From positions 62,001-126,000 of the forward strand of contig NZ_JAPNTZ010000011.1 of the NCBI RefSeq assembly GCF_026626335.1: a stretch of DNA of 64,000 bases. The letters are read 5' to 3'. A program made the position numbers and the translations under genes. Each line of letters opens with the position of its first letter. Positions within the stretch are counted from its first letter, which is position 1. Of the stretch, positions 42,809-50,797 are shown one piece after another. This stretch comes from Paractinoplanes pyxinae. GTDB lineage: Bacteria; Actinomycetota; Actinomycetes; Mycobacteriales; Micromonosporaceae. The notes under the pieces were generated by a model, which saw only the letters and a list, made by a program, of their open reading frames with translations, did not search any database and was not told the origin of the DNA.

Positions 42809-43510
42809 ATGAGCACTGTGAGAGCAGCCGGCCTGACCAAACGATTCGGCACCGTGGACGCCGTGCGGGAATTGGATTTCAAGGTGACACCCGGCATCAC
42901 CGCCTTTCTCGGCCCCAACGGCGCCGGCAAGACCACGACGCTGCGCATGCTGCTCGGGCTGATCCGCCCGACCTTCGGCACGGCGACGATCGACGGCAAG
43001 CGGTACGCCGAGCTGCGCCATCCCCGGCGTGTCGTCGGGGCCGTTCTCGAGGCGACCGGCTTCCACCCCGGCCGCACCGCGCGCCGGCACCTCGAGATCC
43101 TTGCCGTCGCGGGTGGCCTGCCGTTGGCCCGCGTCGATCAGGTGCTGGACCAGGTCGGCCTCACCGACGCGGCACGACGGCGAGCCGGCGGTTTCTCGCT
43201 CGGCATGCGGCAGCGGCTCGGGCTGGCCGGCGCCCTGCTCGGCGATCCGGGAGTGCTGATTCTCGACGAGCCGGCCAACGGCCTCGACCCGGCCGGCATG
43301 GCCTGGCTGCGCGGCCTGCTCCGGGGCTTCGCCGGTCAGGGCCGTACGGTGATCGTCTCCAGCCACGTGCTGGCCGAGGTCGCGCAGACTGCCGACCGGG
43401 CGGTGGTGATCAGCGGCGGCCGGCTGCGCTACTGCGGGCCCCTCGAAGGAATGTCGGAGGACGGGCTCGAGGCCGGGTTTCTGCGCCTGACCGAGGAGGC
43501 CCAGCGATGA
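42809..43510 (+). CDS. ABC transporter ATP-binding protein
   Basis: 233 residues. Walker A GPNGAGKTT, signature FSLGMRQRLGLAGALL, Walker B VLILDEPANGLDP and SSHVLAEV His switch. Similar to the ATPase of bacitracin- or nisin-type ABC-2 exporters. Its stop overlaps the permease start. It is divergent from the two-component genes over 112 bp that presumably hold the response-regulator site; I could not identify a palindrome with confidence. Confidence 0.93.
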   Translation: MSTVRAAGLTKRFGTVDAVRELDFKVTPGITAFLGPNGAGKTTTLRMLLGLIRPTFGTATIDGKRYAELRHPRRVVGAVLEATGFHPGRTARRHLEILAVAGGLPLARVDQVLDQVGLTDAARRRAGGFSLGMRQRLGLAGALLGDPGVLILDEPANGLDPAGMAWLRGLLRGFAGQGRTVIVSSHVLAEVAQTADRAVVISGGRLRYCGPLEGMSEDGLEAGFLRLTEEAQR

Positions 43511-44232
43511 CGGTCCGGGCCGAGATCCGCAAGCTTCTCACCACCCGTACGCCACTCATCCTGTTCGCCGCGGCGCAACTGCTCGTGGTGGCCGGCATCT
43601 CCGGGGTGCTGGCCCGCCGCGACAACGTCGGCGACGCGGCGACCCAGCGGGACGCGGTCGCCCACATCGGACTGGTCTCGATCTTCGCGCTGATCCTCGG
43701 CATCATGGCCGTCGCCGGCGAACACCGGCACCGCACGATCACCGACACCTACCTCACGACCCCCGACCGGGCCCGGGTCGTGCTGGCCAAGCTCGGCGTC
43801 ACCACCGTCGCCGGCCTGGTCTTCGGTGTCGCCGCCGCGGTGGTCGCCCTGGCGTCCGCCGCCGTGTGGCTGGCGGCCCGGAACGAGTCGCCGGCCCTCG
43901 GCTCGGGCGATCTCTGGCCGACCATCGCCGGCGGCATCGTGTGGAACGCGCTTTTCGCCGCCATCGGCGTCGGCGTCGGCGCCCTGATCACCAACCTGAT
44001 CGGCGCGATCGCGGCCGCCCTGGGCTGGCTCGCCGTGGTCGAGGGCATCGTCGCGCAGCTCGTGGGCGATCCCGCGAAGTGGCTGCCGTTCGCCCTCGGC
44101 TCGGCTCTCGACGCCCTGCCCACCGCCACCGACGGGCCTCCACAGTGGCTGGCCGGTCTCGTGCTGGCCGGTTATGCCGCCGCCTTCGCGGTGGCGGCGA
44201 CGCTGACCACGGTGCGGCGGGATGTCACCTGA
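43507..44232 (+). CDS. ABC-2 type transporter permease
   Basis: 241 residues with about six hydrophobic segments. MTVRAEIRKLLTTRTPLILFAAAQLLVV and GIMAVAGEHRHRTITDTYLTTPDRARVVLAKL are typical of ABC-2 permeases of the bacitracin-resistance or lantibiotic-immunity kind. ATGA overlap with the ATPase. Together with the divergent two-component system it forms a complete sensing and export unit. Confidence 0.92.
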   Translation: MTVRAEIRKLLTTRTPLILFAAAQLLVVAGISGVLARRDNVGDAATQRDAVAHIGLVSIFALILGIMAVAGEHRHRTITDTYLTTPDRARVVLAKLGVTTVAGLVFGVAAAVVALASAAVWLAARNESPALGSGDLWPTIAGGIVWNALFAAIGVGVGALITNLIGAIAAALGWLAVVEGIVAQLVGDPAKWLPFALGSALDALPTATDGPPQWLAGLVLAGYAAAFAVAATLTTVRRDVT

Positions 44233-44234
44233 GG

Positions 44235-44425
44235 GCGGACGCCCGCACCGCCGACAGCGTCGGGGCCCTGCTCGACCTGGCCCCGGAACAGGCCACCCGC
44301 GTCGCGCCGACGGCGCCGAGCGGGTAGTGCCCGTCTCAGTGATCGTCGGCCTCAACGGCTTGCGCCTGCTCTCCGGCCGGGCGTGGCGCCGTGCTACCAA
44401 CGAGGCCGGGTCCGCCGGCAGCTGA
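44235..44425 (+). pseudogene. Possible remnants of a P-type ATPase gene
   Basis: Two short readings in different frames resemble P-type metal ATPase sequence: ALLDLAPEQATRV (about 44255-44312) recalls the LLxLxPxxA segment before the actuator domain, and VSVIVGLNGLRLLSG (about 44336-44380) recalls the C-terminal helix of these pumps. They are separated by a stop and a frame change, and the rest of the gene is missing. The resemblance is short, so this is a weak call; ordinary intergenic DNA is the alternative. Confidence 0.3.
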
Positions 44426-44459
44426 CCTGAGCGTCAGCCACGAACCTGGGGCATGGCGG

Positions 44460-46097
44460 TCACTGGGCGGTCAGCAGTTCGTTCTCTTTCACGACCGGGA
44501 CCGAGAGGGTCTTGTAGCCGACCTCGTCGAACAGCACCGTCATGCGGTCTTCTTCGTAGCTCATCACCGTGCCCGGGCCCCACTCGGCGTGGCGGACCTT
44601 GGCGTGGATGGGGAAGGGCTCGTCGGTGGTGGCCTCGACTGTTTCGGCGGCGGTGCCTTCGGCGCAATTGTCGCAGTGGCCGCACGGCTTGGGCAGGTCT
44701 TCGCCGAAGTAGGCCAGCAGCGTCTGGGTCCGGCAGGCCCGGGTCTCGGCGAAGCCGCGCATCATGTCGGTGCGGGAACGGGAGACCACCTGCTGGCGCT
44801 CGTGTTCCTTGACCGCGGCGGTCGCGGCGGCGGCGGGCAGGGGTGCGAAGACCGGCGTGGTCACCTTGGTGCCGTGGCCGGTGGTCACCGCTCCGACCTG
44901 CTCCAGCAAGTTCAGGTACGAGCCGAGCTTGCGCGGGCCCAGGCCGGTCTTCTCTTTCAGCGCCGTCTTGGTCTGCGGGCCCGAGCGCACGGCCGCGGCC
45001 AGCTCGCGCAGTTCGACCTCGTCGGGGGCGCCGCCGGTGAAGAAGCGCTGGATCGCTTCGTCCTCGGCCCGCCACAGCAGCAGCGCCTGGGCCGGGTCGT
45101 CGTCGCGGCCGGCCCGGCCGATCTCCTGGAAGTAGCTGTCGGGGGAGTCGGGCAGGGCCATGTGGGCCACCCAGCGGATGTTGGGCTTGTCGATGCCCAT
45201 GCCGAAGGCCGACGTGGCCACCATGATGTCGATCTTGTCGGCTGTGAAGGCCTCGTGCTTCTGCTCGCGGGCGCCCGCGGCCATGCCGCCGTGGTAGAAG
45301 TCGGCCGGGTAGCCGGAGTCGGTCAGGCGCTCGGCCAGCTCCTCGGCCGCGCGCCGGGTCGCGACGTAGATGATGCCGGGCCGCGGCGCCTCGTCGAGCA
45401 GGGCGGTGAGCCGGCGCCACCGGTACGACTCGTCGGGGCAGTACGCCACCTCGAGGAACAGGTTGCGCCGGTCGAGACCGGAGACGTGGATCTCGGGGTC
45501 CTTGAGCTGCAGCCGCTCGATGATGTCGTCGCGGACCGGCGGCGAGGCGGTGGCGGTCAGCGCGAGCACCGGCGGCCGGCCCAGGCCCTTGATCATGTCG
45601 CCCAGGGCCAGGAACTCGGGCCGGAAGTCGTGGCCCCAGGCCGAGATGCAGTGCGCCTCGTCCACCGCGACCAGGCCCGGCTTGAGCGCCTTGACCTCGG
45701 CCAGGCGTTCGGGGTCGCTGAGCTGTTCGGGCGTGATGAAGAGGAACTCCGCCCGGCCCTCGCGGATCTCGTTGATCGCCTCGCGCTGCTGGGCCGGCGT
45801 CTCGGCCGAGCTGACCCGCACCGCGCGGATCTTCGGGTCGTCACGCTCGTTGAGCGCGGCGATCTGATCCTGCTGCAGGGCCAGCAGCGGCGAGACGACC
45901 ACGGTGGGGCCGGGCAGCAGGACGGCCGGGATCTGGTAGATCGCCGACTTGCCGGCTCCGGTGGGCAGCACGACCAGGGCGTCACGACGCCGCAGCACGG
46001 CGCGCATCGGCTTGAACTGGCCGGGGCGCAGGGAAGGCCACCCGAAGTGGCGCCGGGCTACCTTGCGCAGTCGAGGACCGTACACGGGAATCTTCAT
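44460..46097 (-). CDS. recQ: RecQ family ATP-dependent DNA helicase
   Basis: 545 residues from ATG 46097. Helicase motifs: PTGAGKSAIYQIPA (I), VVSPLLALQQDQ (Ia), VDEAHCISAWGHDFRPEF (II and the RecQ aromatic-rich loop), ALTATA (III), IIYVATRRAAEELAERL (IV), VATSAFGMGIDKPNIRWVAH (V) and QEIGRAGRDD (VI). A zinc-binding site CRTQTLL...CGHCDNC lies at about 440-470. The C-terminal 60 residues are a Tudor/KOW-like domain (HAEWGPGTVMSYEEDRMTVLFDEVG) instead of HRDC. Unwinds DNA in recombination and repair. Close behind the F420-type oxidoreductase gene. Confidence 0.93.
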   Translation of the reverse strand: MKIPVYGPRLRKVARRHFGWPSLRPGQFKPMRAVLRRRDALVVLPTGAGKSAIYQIPAVLLPGPTVVVSPLLALQQDQIAALNERDDPKIRAVRVSSAETPAQQREAINEIREGRAEFLFITPEQLSDPERLAEVKALKPGLVAVDEAHCISAWGHDFRPEFLALGDMIKGLGRPPVLALTATASPPVRDDIIERLQLKDPEIHVSGLDRRNLFLEVAYCPDESYRWRRLTALLDEAPRPGIIYVATRRAAEELAERLTDSGYPADFYHGGMAAGAREQKHEAFTADKIDIMVATSAFGMGIDKPNIRWVAHMALPDSPDSYFQEIGRAGRDDDPAQALLLWRAEDEAIQRFFTGGAPDEVELRELAAAVRSGPQTKTALKEKTGLGPRKLGSYLNLLEQVGAVTTGHGTKVTTPVFAPLPAAAATAAVKEHERQQVVSRSRTDMMRGFAETRACRTQTLLAYFGEDLPKPCGHCDNCAEGTAAETVEATTDEPFPIHAKVRHAEWGPGTVMSYEEDRMTVLFDEVGYKTLSVPVVKENELLTAQ

Positions 46098-46137
46098 CGA
46101 GCGGCCAAGGTGCCCGGACGCCGGTGGGGGCAAACGC

Positions 46138-47100
46138 TCACGAGAGTTTCGGAAGGATCTCGTTCTGGTACAGGTCGAACAGGCCCTGGTAGTTGGGGCC
46201 GGTGTTCGCCACGTACACCTCGTCGAACCCGGCCTGCCGGTATTTGTCGAGCATCTCGAGGTGGGCGGCCGGGTCGTTGCCGCACACGAACGACTCTTTC
46301 ACCATGTCCTGCGTGACGAGCTGCGACGCCTGCTCGAAGTGCTTCGGCGTGGGCAGCACCTGGGAGAGCTCGCCGGGCACGCCGCTGTTGGGCCATTTCT
46401 CGTACGCGATCCGGGCCCCCTCCTCCTCGGTGGCCGCGAACGCCGCCTTGAAACCGGCTTGGGCCACCCGCTTGCCGCCGCCGTTCTCGCGGAAGCGCTG
46501 CACCAGTTCGCCGTCGGGCATCGTGCTGACGTAGCCGTCGCCGATGCGGGCGGCCACGTCGACCGCCTTGGGGCCGAACCCGGAGACGAGGATTTCGACC
46601 GGCGCCTCGGGCAGGGTGTAGACGCGGGCGTTCTCCACTGTGTAGTGCTTGCCGCGGTACGAGTAGTTGCCGCCCTGCCACAAGCCCCGCATGATCTCGA
46701 CCGCCTCTTCGAGCATTTCCAGGCGTACGTCGGCCTCGGGCCACGCATCGCCGAAGATGTGCTCGTTGAGGGCCTCGCCGGTGCCGATGCCGAGCCGGAA
46801 CTTGCCCTTGGTCAGCACCGCGCTGGTGGCTGCGGCCTGGGCGATGACCGCCGGGTGGATGCGGACCGTGGGGCAGGTGACCGCGGTCGTGATGGGCAGG
46901 CCGGTGGCCTCGCTGAGCGCGCCGATCATCGACCAGACGAAGGCGCTCTGGCCCTGGGCGTCCACCCACGGGTGGTAGTGGTCCGAGATCCACAGCCCGG
47001 TGAAGCCGGCGCGCTCGGCGCCGCGGGCCTGCTCGAGAAGTTCGGCGGGGGTGTATTCCTCGCAAGACAGGAAGTATCCGATGCGCATGGGCCCGGACAT
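46138..47100 (-). CDS. LLM-class F420-dependent oxidoreductase, G6PDH-like
   Basis: 320 residues. MRIGYFLSCEEYTPAELLEQARGAERAGFTGLWISDHYHPWVDAQGQ matches the F420-dependent glucose-6-phosphate-dehydrogenase-like subfamily (TIGR03557-type) of luciferase-like monooxygenases, with LGIGTGEALNEHIFG and ILVSGFGPKAVDVAARIGDGYV. These use F420 or flavin; the true substrate of this subfamily is unknown. It starts four bases after the 43-residue membrane gene and is followed by recQ, so all three are likely co-transcribed. Confidence 0.9.
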   Translation of the reverse strand: MSGPMRIGYFLSCEEYTPAELLEQARGAERAGFTGLWISDHYHPWVDAQGQSAFVWSMIGALSEATGLPITTAVTCPTVRIHPAVIAQAAATSAVLTKGKFRLGIGTGEALNEHIFGDAWPEADVRLEMLEEAVEIMRGLWQGGNYSYRGKHYTVENARVYTLPEAPVEILVSGFGPKAVDVAARIGDGYVSTMPDGELVQRFRENGGGKRVAQAGFKAAFAATEEEGARIAYEKWPNSGVPGELSQVLPTPKHFEQASQLVTQDMVKESFVCGNDPAAHLEMLDKYRQAGFDEVYVANTGPNYQGLFDLYQNEILPKLS

Positions 47101-47104
47101 ACCC

Positions 47105-47236
47105 CTATTTCTTGCCCCCGAACATGCGGCGGATGGCCCAGATGAGCAGCAGGAACGCCAGCGCGACGCCGAGCAGGCGGACGGCGTGCACCTCGGACCA
47201 GTCGACGGTGGCGGCGGCGAGCACGGTGGGGGTCAC
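47105..47236 (-). CDS. 43-residue membrane protein
   Basis: From GTG 47236: short outside or inside tail, one hydrophobic helix (VRLLGVALAFLLLIWAIRRMF) and a basic end GGKK. It precedes the F420-type gene by four bases. On the minus strand a -10 TATACG (47245-47250) with a -35 TTAGCT 17 bp further up would put the transcript start next to the GTG, making a leaderless mRNA. No family is known; the size and place suggest a small anchor or leader protein. Confidence 0.6.
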   Translation of the reverse strand: MTPTVLAAATVDWSEVHAVRLLGVALAFLLLIWAIRRMFGGKK

Positions 47237-47384
47237 GCACGCATCGTATAGAGCGGGCTTAACCCAGAGCTAATAGAAAGGTTTGTTGACTGAAACAGGT
47301 CGGGGGTGTGACCATGGGATCCGCATACACGGGGGGCGCGCTCCCAACCAGCGCGCCGGGACGTCACCGGAGGTACGGGGGCCT

Positions 47385-48947
47385 ATGCCGAACCATGGCG
47401 AATTGCCGGAACTCGCCGCGGCGGTGCTGCAGCCGGGATTCGCCGGCGCCACCGCGCCCGACTGGGTCCGGCGGTGGCTCGGCGAGGGTCTGGGCGGCGT
47501 CGCGCTGTTCGCGCGCAACGTCGAATCGCCCGCTCAGGTGGCGGCGCTCACCGCACAGCTGCGGGCCGAACGGCCCGACGTGCTGGTGGCGATCGACGAG
47601 GAGGCCGGCGACGTCACCCGGTTCGAGTCGCGGCAGGGCAGCTCCCGACCCGGCAACCTGGCCCTCGGGGCCATCGACGACATCCGGCTGACCGAGGAGG
47701 TGGCCCACGACCTGGGCTGCGACCTGGCCAACGCCGGCATCACGCTCGACTACGCGCCCGACGCCGACGTCAACAGCAACGCCGCCAACCCGGTCATCGG
47801 GGTGCGGGCCTTCGGCGCCGAGACCCAGCTGGTGGCCCGGCACACGGCCGCCTTCGTGCGCGGCCTGCAGGCGGCCGGCGTGGCCGCCTGCGCCAAGCAC
47901 TTCCCAGGTCACGGCGACACCAGCGTCGACTCGCACCACGACGTGCCGCTCATCGACCGCGACCGCGCCCAGCTCGAGGAATGTGAGCTGGTGCCGTTCC
48001 GCGCGGCCATCGCGGCCGGCGTTCAGGTGATCATGACCGGGCATCTGCTCGTTCCCGCGTACGACAAAGAGCTGCCGGCCACGCTGAGCCGCCCCATCCT
48101 CACCGGGCTGCTGCGCGAGGAGCTCGGGTTCGACGGGCTCATCGTCACCGACGGCATCGAGATGCAGGCCGTCCGCCGCCGCTACGGGCTGGCCGGCGCG
48201 ACCGTCAAGGCGCTCGCGGCCGGGGCCGACGCGATCTGCGTGGGCGGCGACCACGCCGACGAGCAGACCGCCGTGCTGCTGCGGGACGCGATCGTGGCCG
48301 CCGTGCGCTCCGGCGAACTGCCCGAGGAGAGGCTGCGGTCGGCGGCCGACCGGGTGCGCCGCCTCGGGCAGTGGACCACCGCCACCCAGACCGCCACCGG
48401 CGCCCGGGCCATCGCCGACGCCGCTCCCGAGGTGGCCGTGCTGCCGCACGCCGCCGGGGTCGGCTTCGACGCGGCCCGCCGGGCGGTGCGGGTGACCGTG
48501 GCCGAGGGCGCCGCTCCGCTGCCGGTCGACGGCCCGGCCCACGTGGTCGAGTTCGCCCCGCCGCGCAACATCGCCATCGGCGCCGAGACCCCGTGGGGGC
48601 TGGGGACGCCGCTCGACGAGCTGCTGCCCGGCACCACCTCGGTGCGGCTGACCGAGGACGAGCTGGGAGCCGACCCGGCGGCGACCGTGCTCGACGGCTC
48701 GGCCGGGCGCCCGCTGGTGCTGGTGGTGCGCGACGTTCACCGGCACGCGTGGCTGGCCGATGTGCTGAACGGGGTGCTGGCCCAGCGGCCGGACGCCATC
48801 GTGGTCGAGATGGGCGTGCCCGAGACCGTGCTGGGCGCGATCCACATCGCCACCTTCGGCGCCACCCGCGCCTGCGGCCAGGCCGCGGCCGAGCTGATCG
48901 CGGGCACCCGCGTGCCCGCGCCGGCCCCGCAGCCACTGGCGGCCTAG
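47385..48947 (+). CDS. Glycoside hydrolase family 3, beta-N-acetylhexosaminidase-like
   Basis: 520 residues from ATG 47385. GH3 barrel (about 10-330): KHFPGHGDT (171-179) with the loop His of NagZ-type enzymes and nucleophile Asp256 in VTDGIEM. The C-terminal part (about 360-520) has a beta-rich domain (RRAVRVTVAEGAAPL). NagZ enzymes remove N-acetylglucosamine from cell-wall fragments; glucosidases lack the KHFPGHGD motif, which favours the former. No signal peptide, so it is probably cytoplasmic and part of muropeptide recycling. Confidence 0.9.
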   Translation: MPNHGELPELAAAVLQPGFAGATAPDWVRRWLGEGLGGVALFARNVESPAQVAALTAQLRAERPDVLVAIDEEAGDVTRFESRQGSSRPGNLALGAIDDIRLTEEVAHDLGCDLANAGITLDYAPDADVNSNAANPVIGVRAFGAETQLVARHTAAFVRGLQAAGVAACAKHFPGHGDTSVDSHHDVPLIDRDRAQLEECELVPFRAAIAAGVQVIMTGHLLVPAYDKELPATLSRPILTGLLREELGFDGLIVTDGIEMQAVRRRYGLAGATVKALAAGADAICVGGDHADEQTAVLLRDAIVAAVRSGELPEERLRSAADRVRRLGQWTTATQTATGARAIADAAPEVAVLPHAAGVGFDAARRAVRVTVAEGAAPLPVDGPAHVVEFAPPRNIAIGAETPWGLGTPLDELLPGTTSVRLTEDELGADPAATVLDGSAGRPLVLVVRDVHRHAWLADVLNGVLAQRPDAIVVEMGVPETVLGAIHIATFGATRACGQAAAELIAGTRVPAPAPQPLAA

Positions 48948-48979
48948 AACCCCGGTCGCCGGCGGTCAGGGCGGGGGGG

Positions 48980-49146
48980 TAGGGCCTGTCCTGCCGGTCA
49001 CGCGGGGCTGCGGCGAGGCCCAGGCGGCGCCTGACGTCGGCCGCAGAACGGCCACATACAACCCCGGTATGCGACCGCTCTGCGGCCGACGTCAGCCACC
49101 ACCTGGACCGCGCCTCGCTCCCACGTGACCGGCAGGACAGGCCCTA
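48980..49146. repeat. 167-bp hairpin element with TA ends (MITE-like)
   Basis: Two 70-bp arms (48982-49051 and 49075-49144) are inverted copies that align without gaps, 59 of 70 bases identical, with 21 identical at the outer end (from GGGCCTGTCCTG) and a 23-bp loop. TA dinucleotides flank both ends (48980-48981, 49145-49146). It sits between convergent genes and encodes nothing. It resembles a miniature inverted-repeat transposable element with TA target duplication, but could also be a palindromic intergenic unit. Confidence 0.75.
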
Positions 49147-49163
49147 TCCGCCGGCGATCGGCC

Positions 49164-49448
49164 CTACTCCTCGATGATGTCGTCGTACTCGGGGTGCTCC
49201 GAGACGTACTTGGCGAAGAACGGGCACGCGGGGTAGACGCGGGCGCCCTGCTCGCGCAGCAGGCTCAGCGTGCGCTCGGCCAGCACGTTGCCGAGGCCCT
49301 GGCCGCGGAAGCGGCGGTTGACCTCGCTGTGCGTCACCACGGTCACGCCGTCGCGGACGCGGTAGGCGGCGAACCCCGCGACGTCGTCGCCGATCCGCAT
49401 CTCGAAGCGCTTCTCGGCCGGGTTGTCGCGCACATCGACGTCGCTCAT
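49164..49448 (-). CDS. GNAT-fold N-acetyltransferase (NATD1/YjdJ type)
   Basis: 94 residues, the short GNAT variant with only the acetyl-CoA-binding core: FAAYRVRDGVTVVTHSEVNRRFRGQGLGNVLAERTL and the closing CPFFAKYVSEHPEY. The RGQGLG loop binds the CoA pyrophosphate. Members are found across life, with unknown targets. It ends 18 bp from the hairpin element, which may act as its terminator. Confidence 0.9.
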   Translation of the reverse strand: MSDVDVRDNPAEKRFEMRIGDDVAGFAAYRVRDGVTVVTHSEVNRRFRGQGLGNVLAERTLSLLREQGARVYPACPFFAKYVSEHPEYDDIIEE

Positions 49449-49489
49449 CGGCCCAGCTTAGGGTCGCGCGGGCCTCGTACGCTGGAAGG

Positions 49490-49816
49490 GTGTTGAAACC
49501 CACGCAACGCCTAGCCGTCGTCCTCAGCTCGGCCACCCTGCTCGGCGCCCTGCTCGCCGGGTGCAGTGGCGACAACGTGAGCTGCGGCCTCGACCAGTGC
49601 ACCGTCTCGATCGACCGCGAGACCAACGCGAGCGCGAGCTTCCTGGGTGTGGAGGCCAAGTTCATCAGCGCCGACGCCAACACCGTGACCCTCGACGTGG
49701 CCGGCGAGCAGATCAGCCTGACCAAGGGCCAGCAGGCCATCGAGGTGGCCGGACTGCAGGTCTCGCTGGACAGCGTGACCAGCGACCAGATCGGACTGCA
49801 GGTCTCGCGTAACTAA
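49490..49816 (+). CDS. Small lipoprotein of unknown function
   Basis: 108 residues. Signal peptide RLAVVLSSATLLGALLAGC with lipobox Cys at 25. Mature part: SGDNVSCGLDQCTVSIDRETNASASFLGVEAKFISADANTVTLDV, beta-rich with two cysteines likely bridged. No family recognised. A terminator follows 18 bp after the stop. Confidence 0.8.
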   Translation: MLKPTQRLAVVLSSATLLGALLAGCSGDNVSCGLDQCTVSIDRETNASASFLGVEAKFISADANTVTLDVAGEQISLTKGQQAIEVAGLQVSLDSVTSDQIGLQVSRN

Positions 49817-49833
49817 CATGTGCACCGTCGACG

Positions 49834-49868
49834 CGTCCCGGGTTTGAAAAAATCCGGGACGGGTCATT
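49834..49868 (+). terminator. Terminator after the small lipoprotein gene
   Basis: CGTCCCGG (49834-49841) pairs with CCGGGACG (49854-49861), with A-rich loop and a short T run after GGGTCA. Confidence 0.75.
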
Positions 49869-49877
49869 TTCCGCGGC

Positions 49878-50702
49878 ATGACATCCGCCGCCTCGAACGT
49901 CAAGAGCACCGCATCGCGTGCCGCCGACAGCAAGCCGCTCGAATACCTTGCTCGGGGCGGCTTCATCGGATACGGCATCATCCACCTCATCTTCGCCTGG
50001 ATCGCCTTCCAGGTGGCCTTCCAGGGCTCGTCGCAAGAGAGCGACCAGTCCGGCGCCCTGCAGACCCTGGCCGGCAACGGCCTCGGCAAGACGCTGCTCG
50101 TCATCATCGCGATCGGCATGATCGCGATGGCGATCTGGCAGGGCTTCGAGGCCGCGATCGGCGAGAGCGGCGAGCAGAACCGTACGGCCATGGCCGAGCG
50201 GGTTCTCTCGGGCGCCCGCGCCATCCTGTACCTCTACCTGGCGTACATCGCGATCAAAGTCATCCAGGGCTCGAACGCCTCGATGGGCGACAACTCGCAG
50301 AGCAAGACGTCGAGCATCATGGACAACACCGGCGGCCGCTGGCTGATCGGCCTGGTCGGCCTCGTGGTGGTCGGCGTCGGCGTCGGGATGTTCATCTACG
50401 GCTTCACCAAGAAGTTCACCAAGCACCTCAACACCGGTGAGATGCCGCAGAAGACCCGCCAGCCGATCATCCGGCTCGGCATGGCCGGCTACATGGCCAA
50501 GGGCACGGCCTACGCCATCGCGGGTGTCCTGGTCGTGATGGCCGCCGTGAACTACGACCCCGAGAAGGCCCGCGGTCTCGACGCGGCGCTGAAGACGCTG
50601 GCCGGCAACTCGTGGGGCGTGTGGGTGCTCGCGTTGATCGCGCTCGGCATCGCCTGCTTCGGTGTCTACTGCATCGCACAGGCCAAGTACCGGAAAGTGT
50701 GA
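49878..50702 (+). CDS. DUF1206 membrane protein
   Basis: 274 residues with six hydrophobic segments arranged as three repeats of two helices, each starting with a [LR]xRxGxxxYGxIHxxxA-like motif: YLARGGFIGYGIIHLIFAWIA, LSGARAILYLYLAYIAIKV and LGMAGYMAKGTAYAIAGVLV. This is the DUF1206 three-repeat layout. Common in actinobacteria beside stress genes; function unknown. A long hairpin with a wobble-paired 18-bp stem follows. Confidence 0.92.
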   Translation: MTSAASNVKSTASRAADSKPLEYLARGGFIGYGIIHLIFAWIAFQVAFQGSSQESDQSGALQTLAGNGLGKTLLVIIAIGMIAMAIWQGFEAAIGESGEQNRTAMAERVLSGARAILYLYLAYIAIKVIQGSNASMGDNSQSKTSSIMDNTGGRWLIGLVGLVVVGVGVGMFIYGFTKKFTKHLNTGEMPQKTRQPIIRLGMAGYMAKGTAYAIAGVLVVMAAVNYDPEKARGLDAALKTLAGNSWGVWVLALIALGIACFGVYCIAQAKYRKV

Positions 50703-50731
50703 GCAACCTCTGACCTTCGTGCGGGAAAGTT

Positions 50732-50774
50732 GCGGGTGCCGGTGACCTGGGCAAGACAGGTCGCTGGTACCCGC
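50732..50774 (+). terminator. Long hairpin between the DUF1206 and MscS genes
   Basis: The 18-base arms 50732-50749 and 50757-50774 pair fully if three G-U wobbles are allowed, around a 7-nt loop, followed by ATTTG. Likely terminator of the DUF1206 gene; it also begins only about 24 bp before the MscS ribosome site region, so it might act on that mRNA. Confidence 0.65.
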
Positions 50775-50797
50775 ATTTGCTTGCGAAGGAGAGACAC

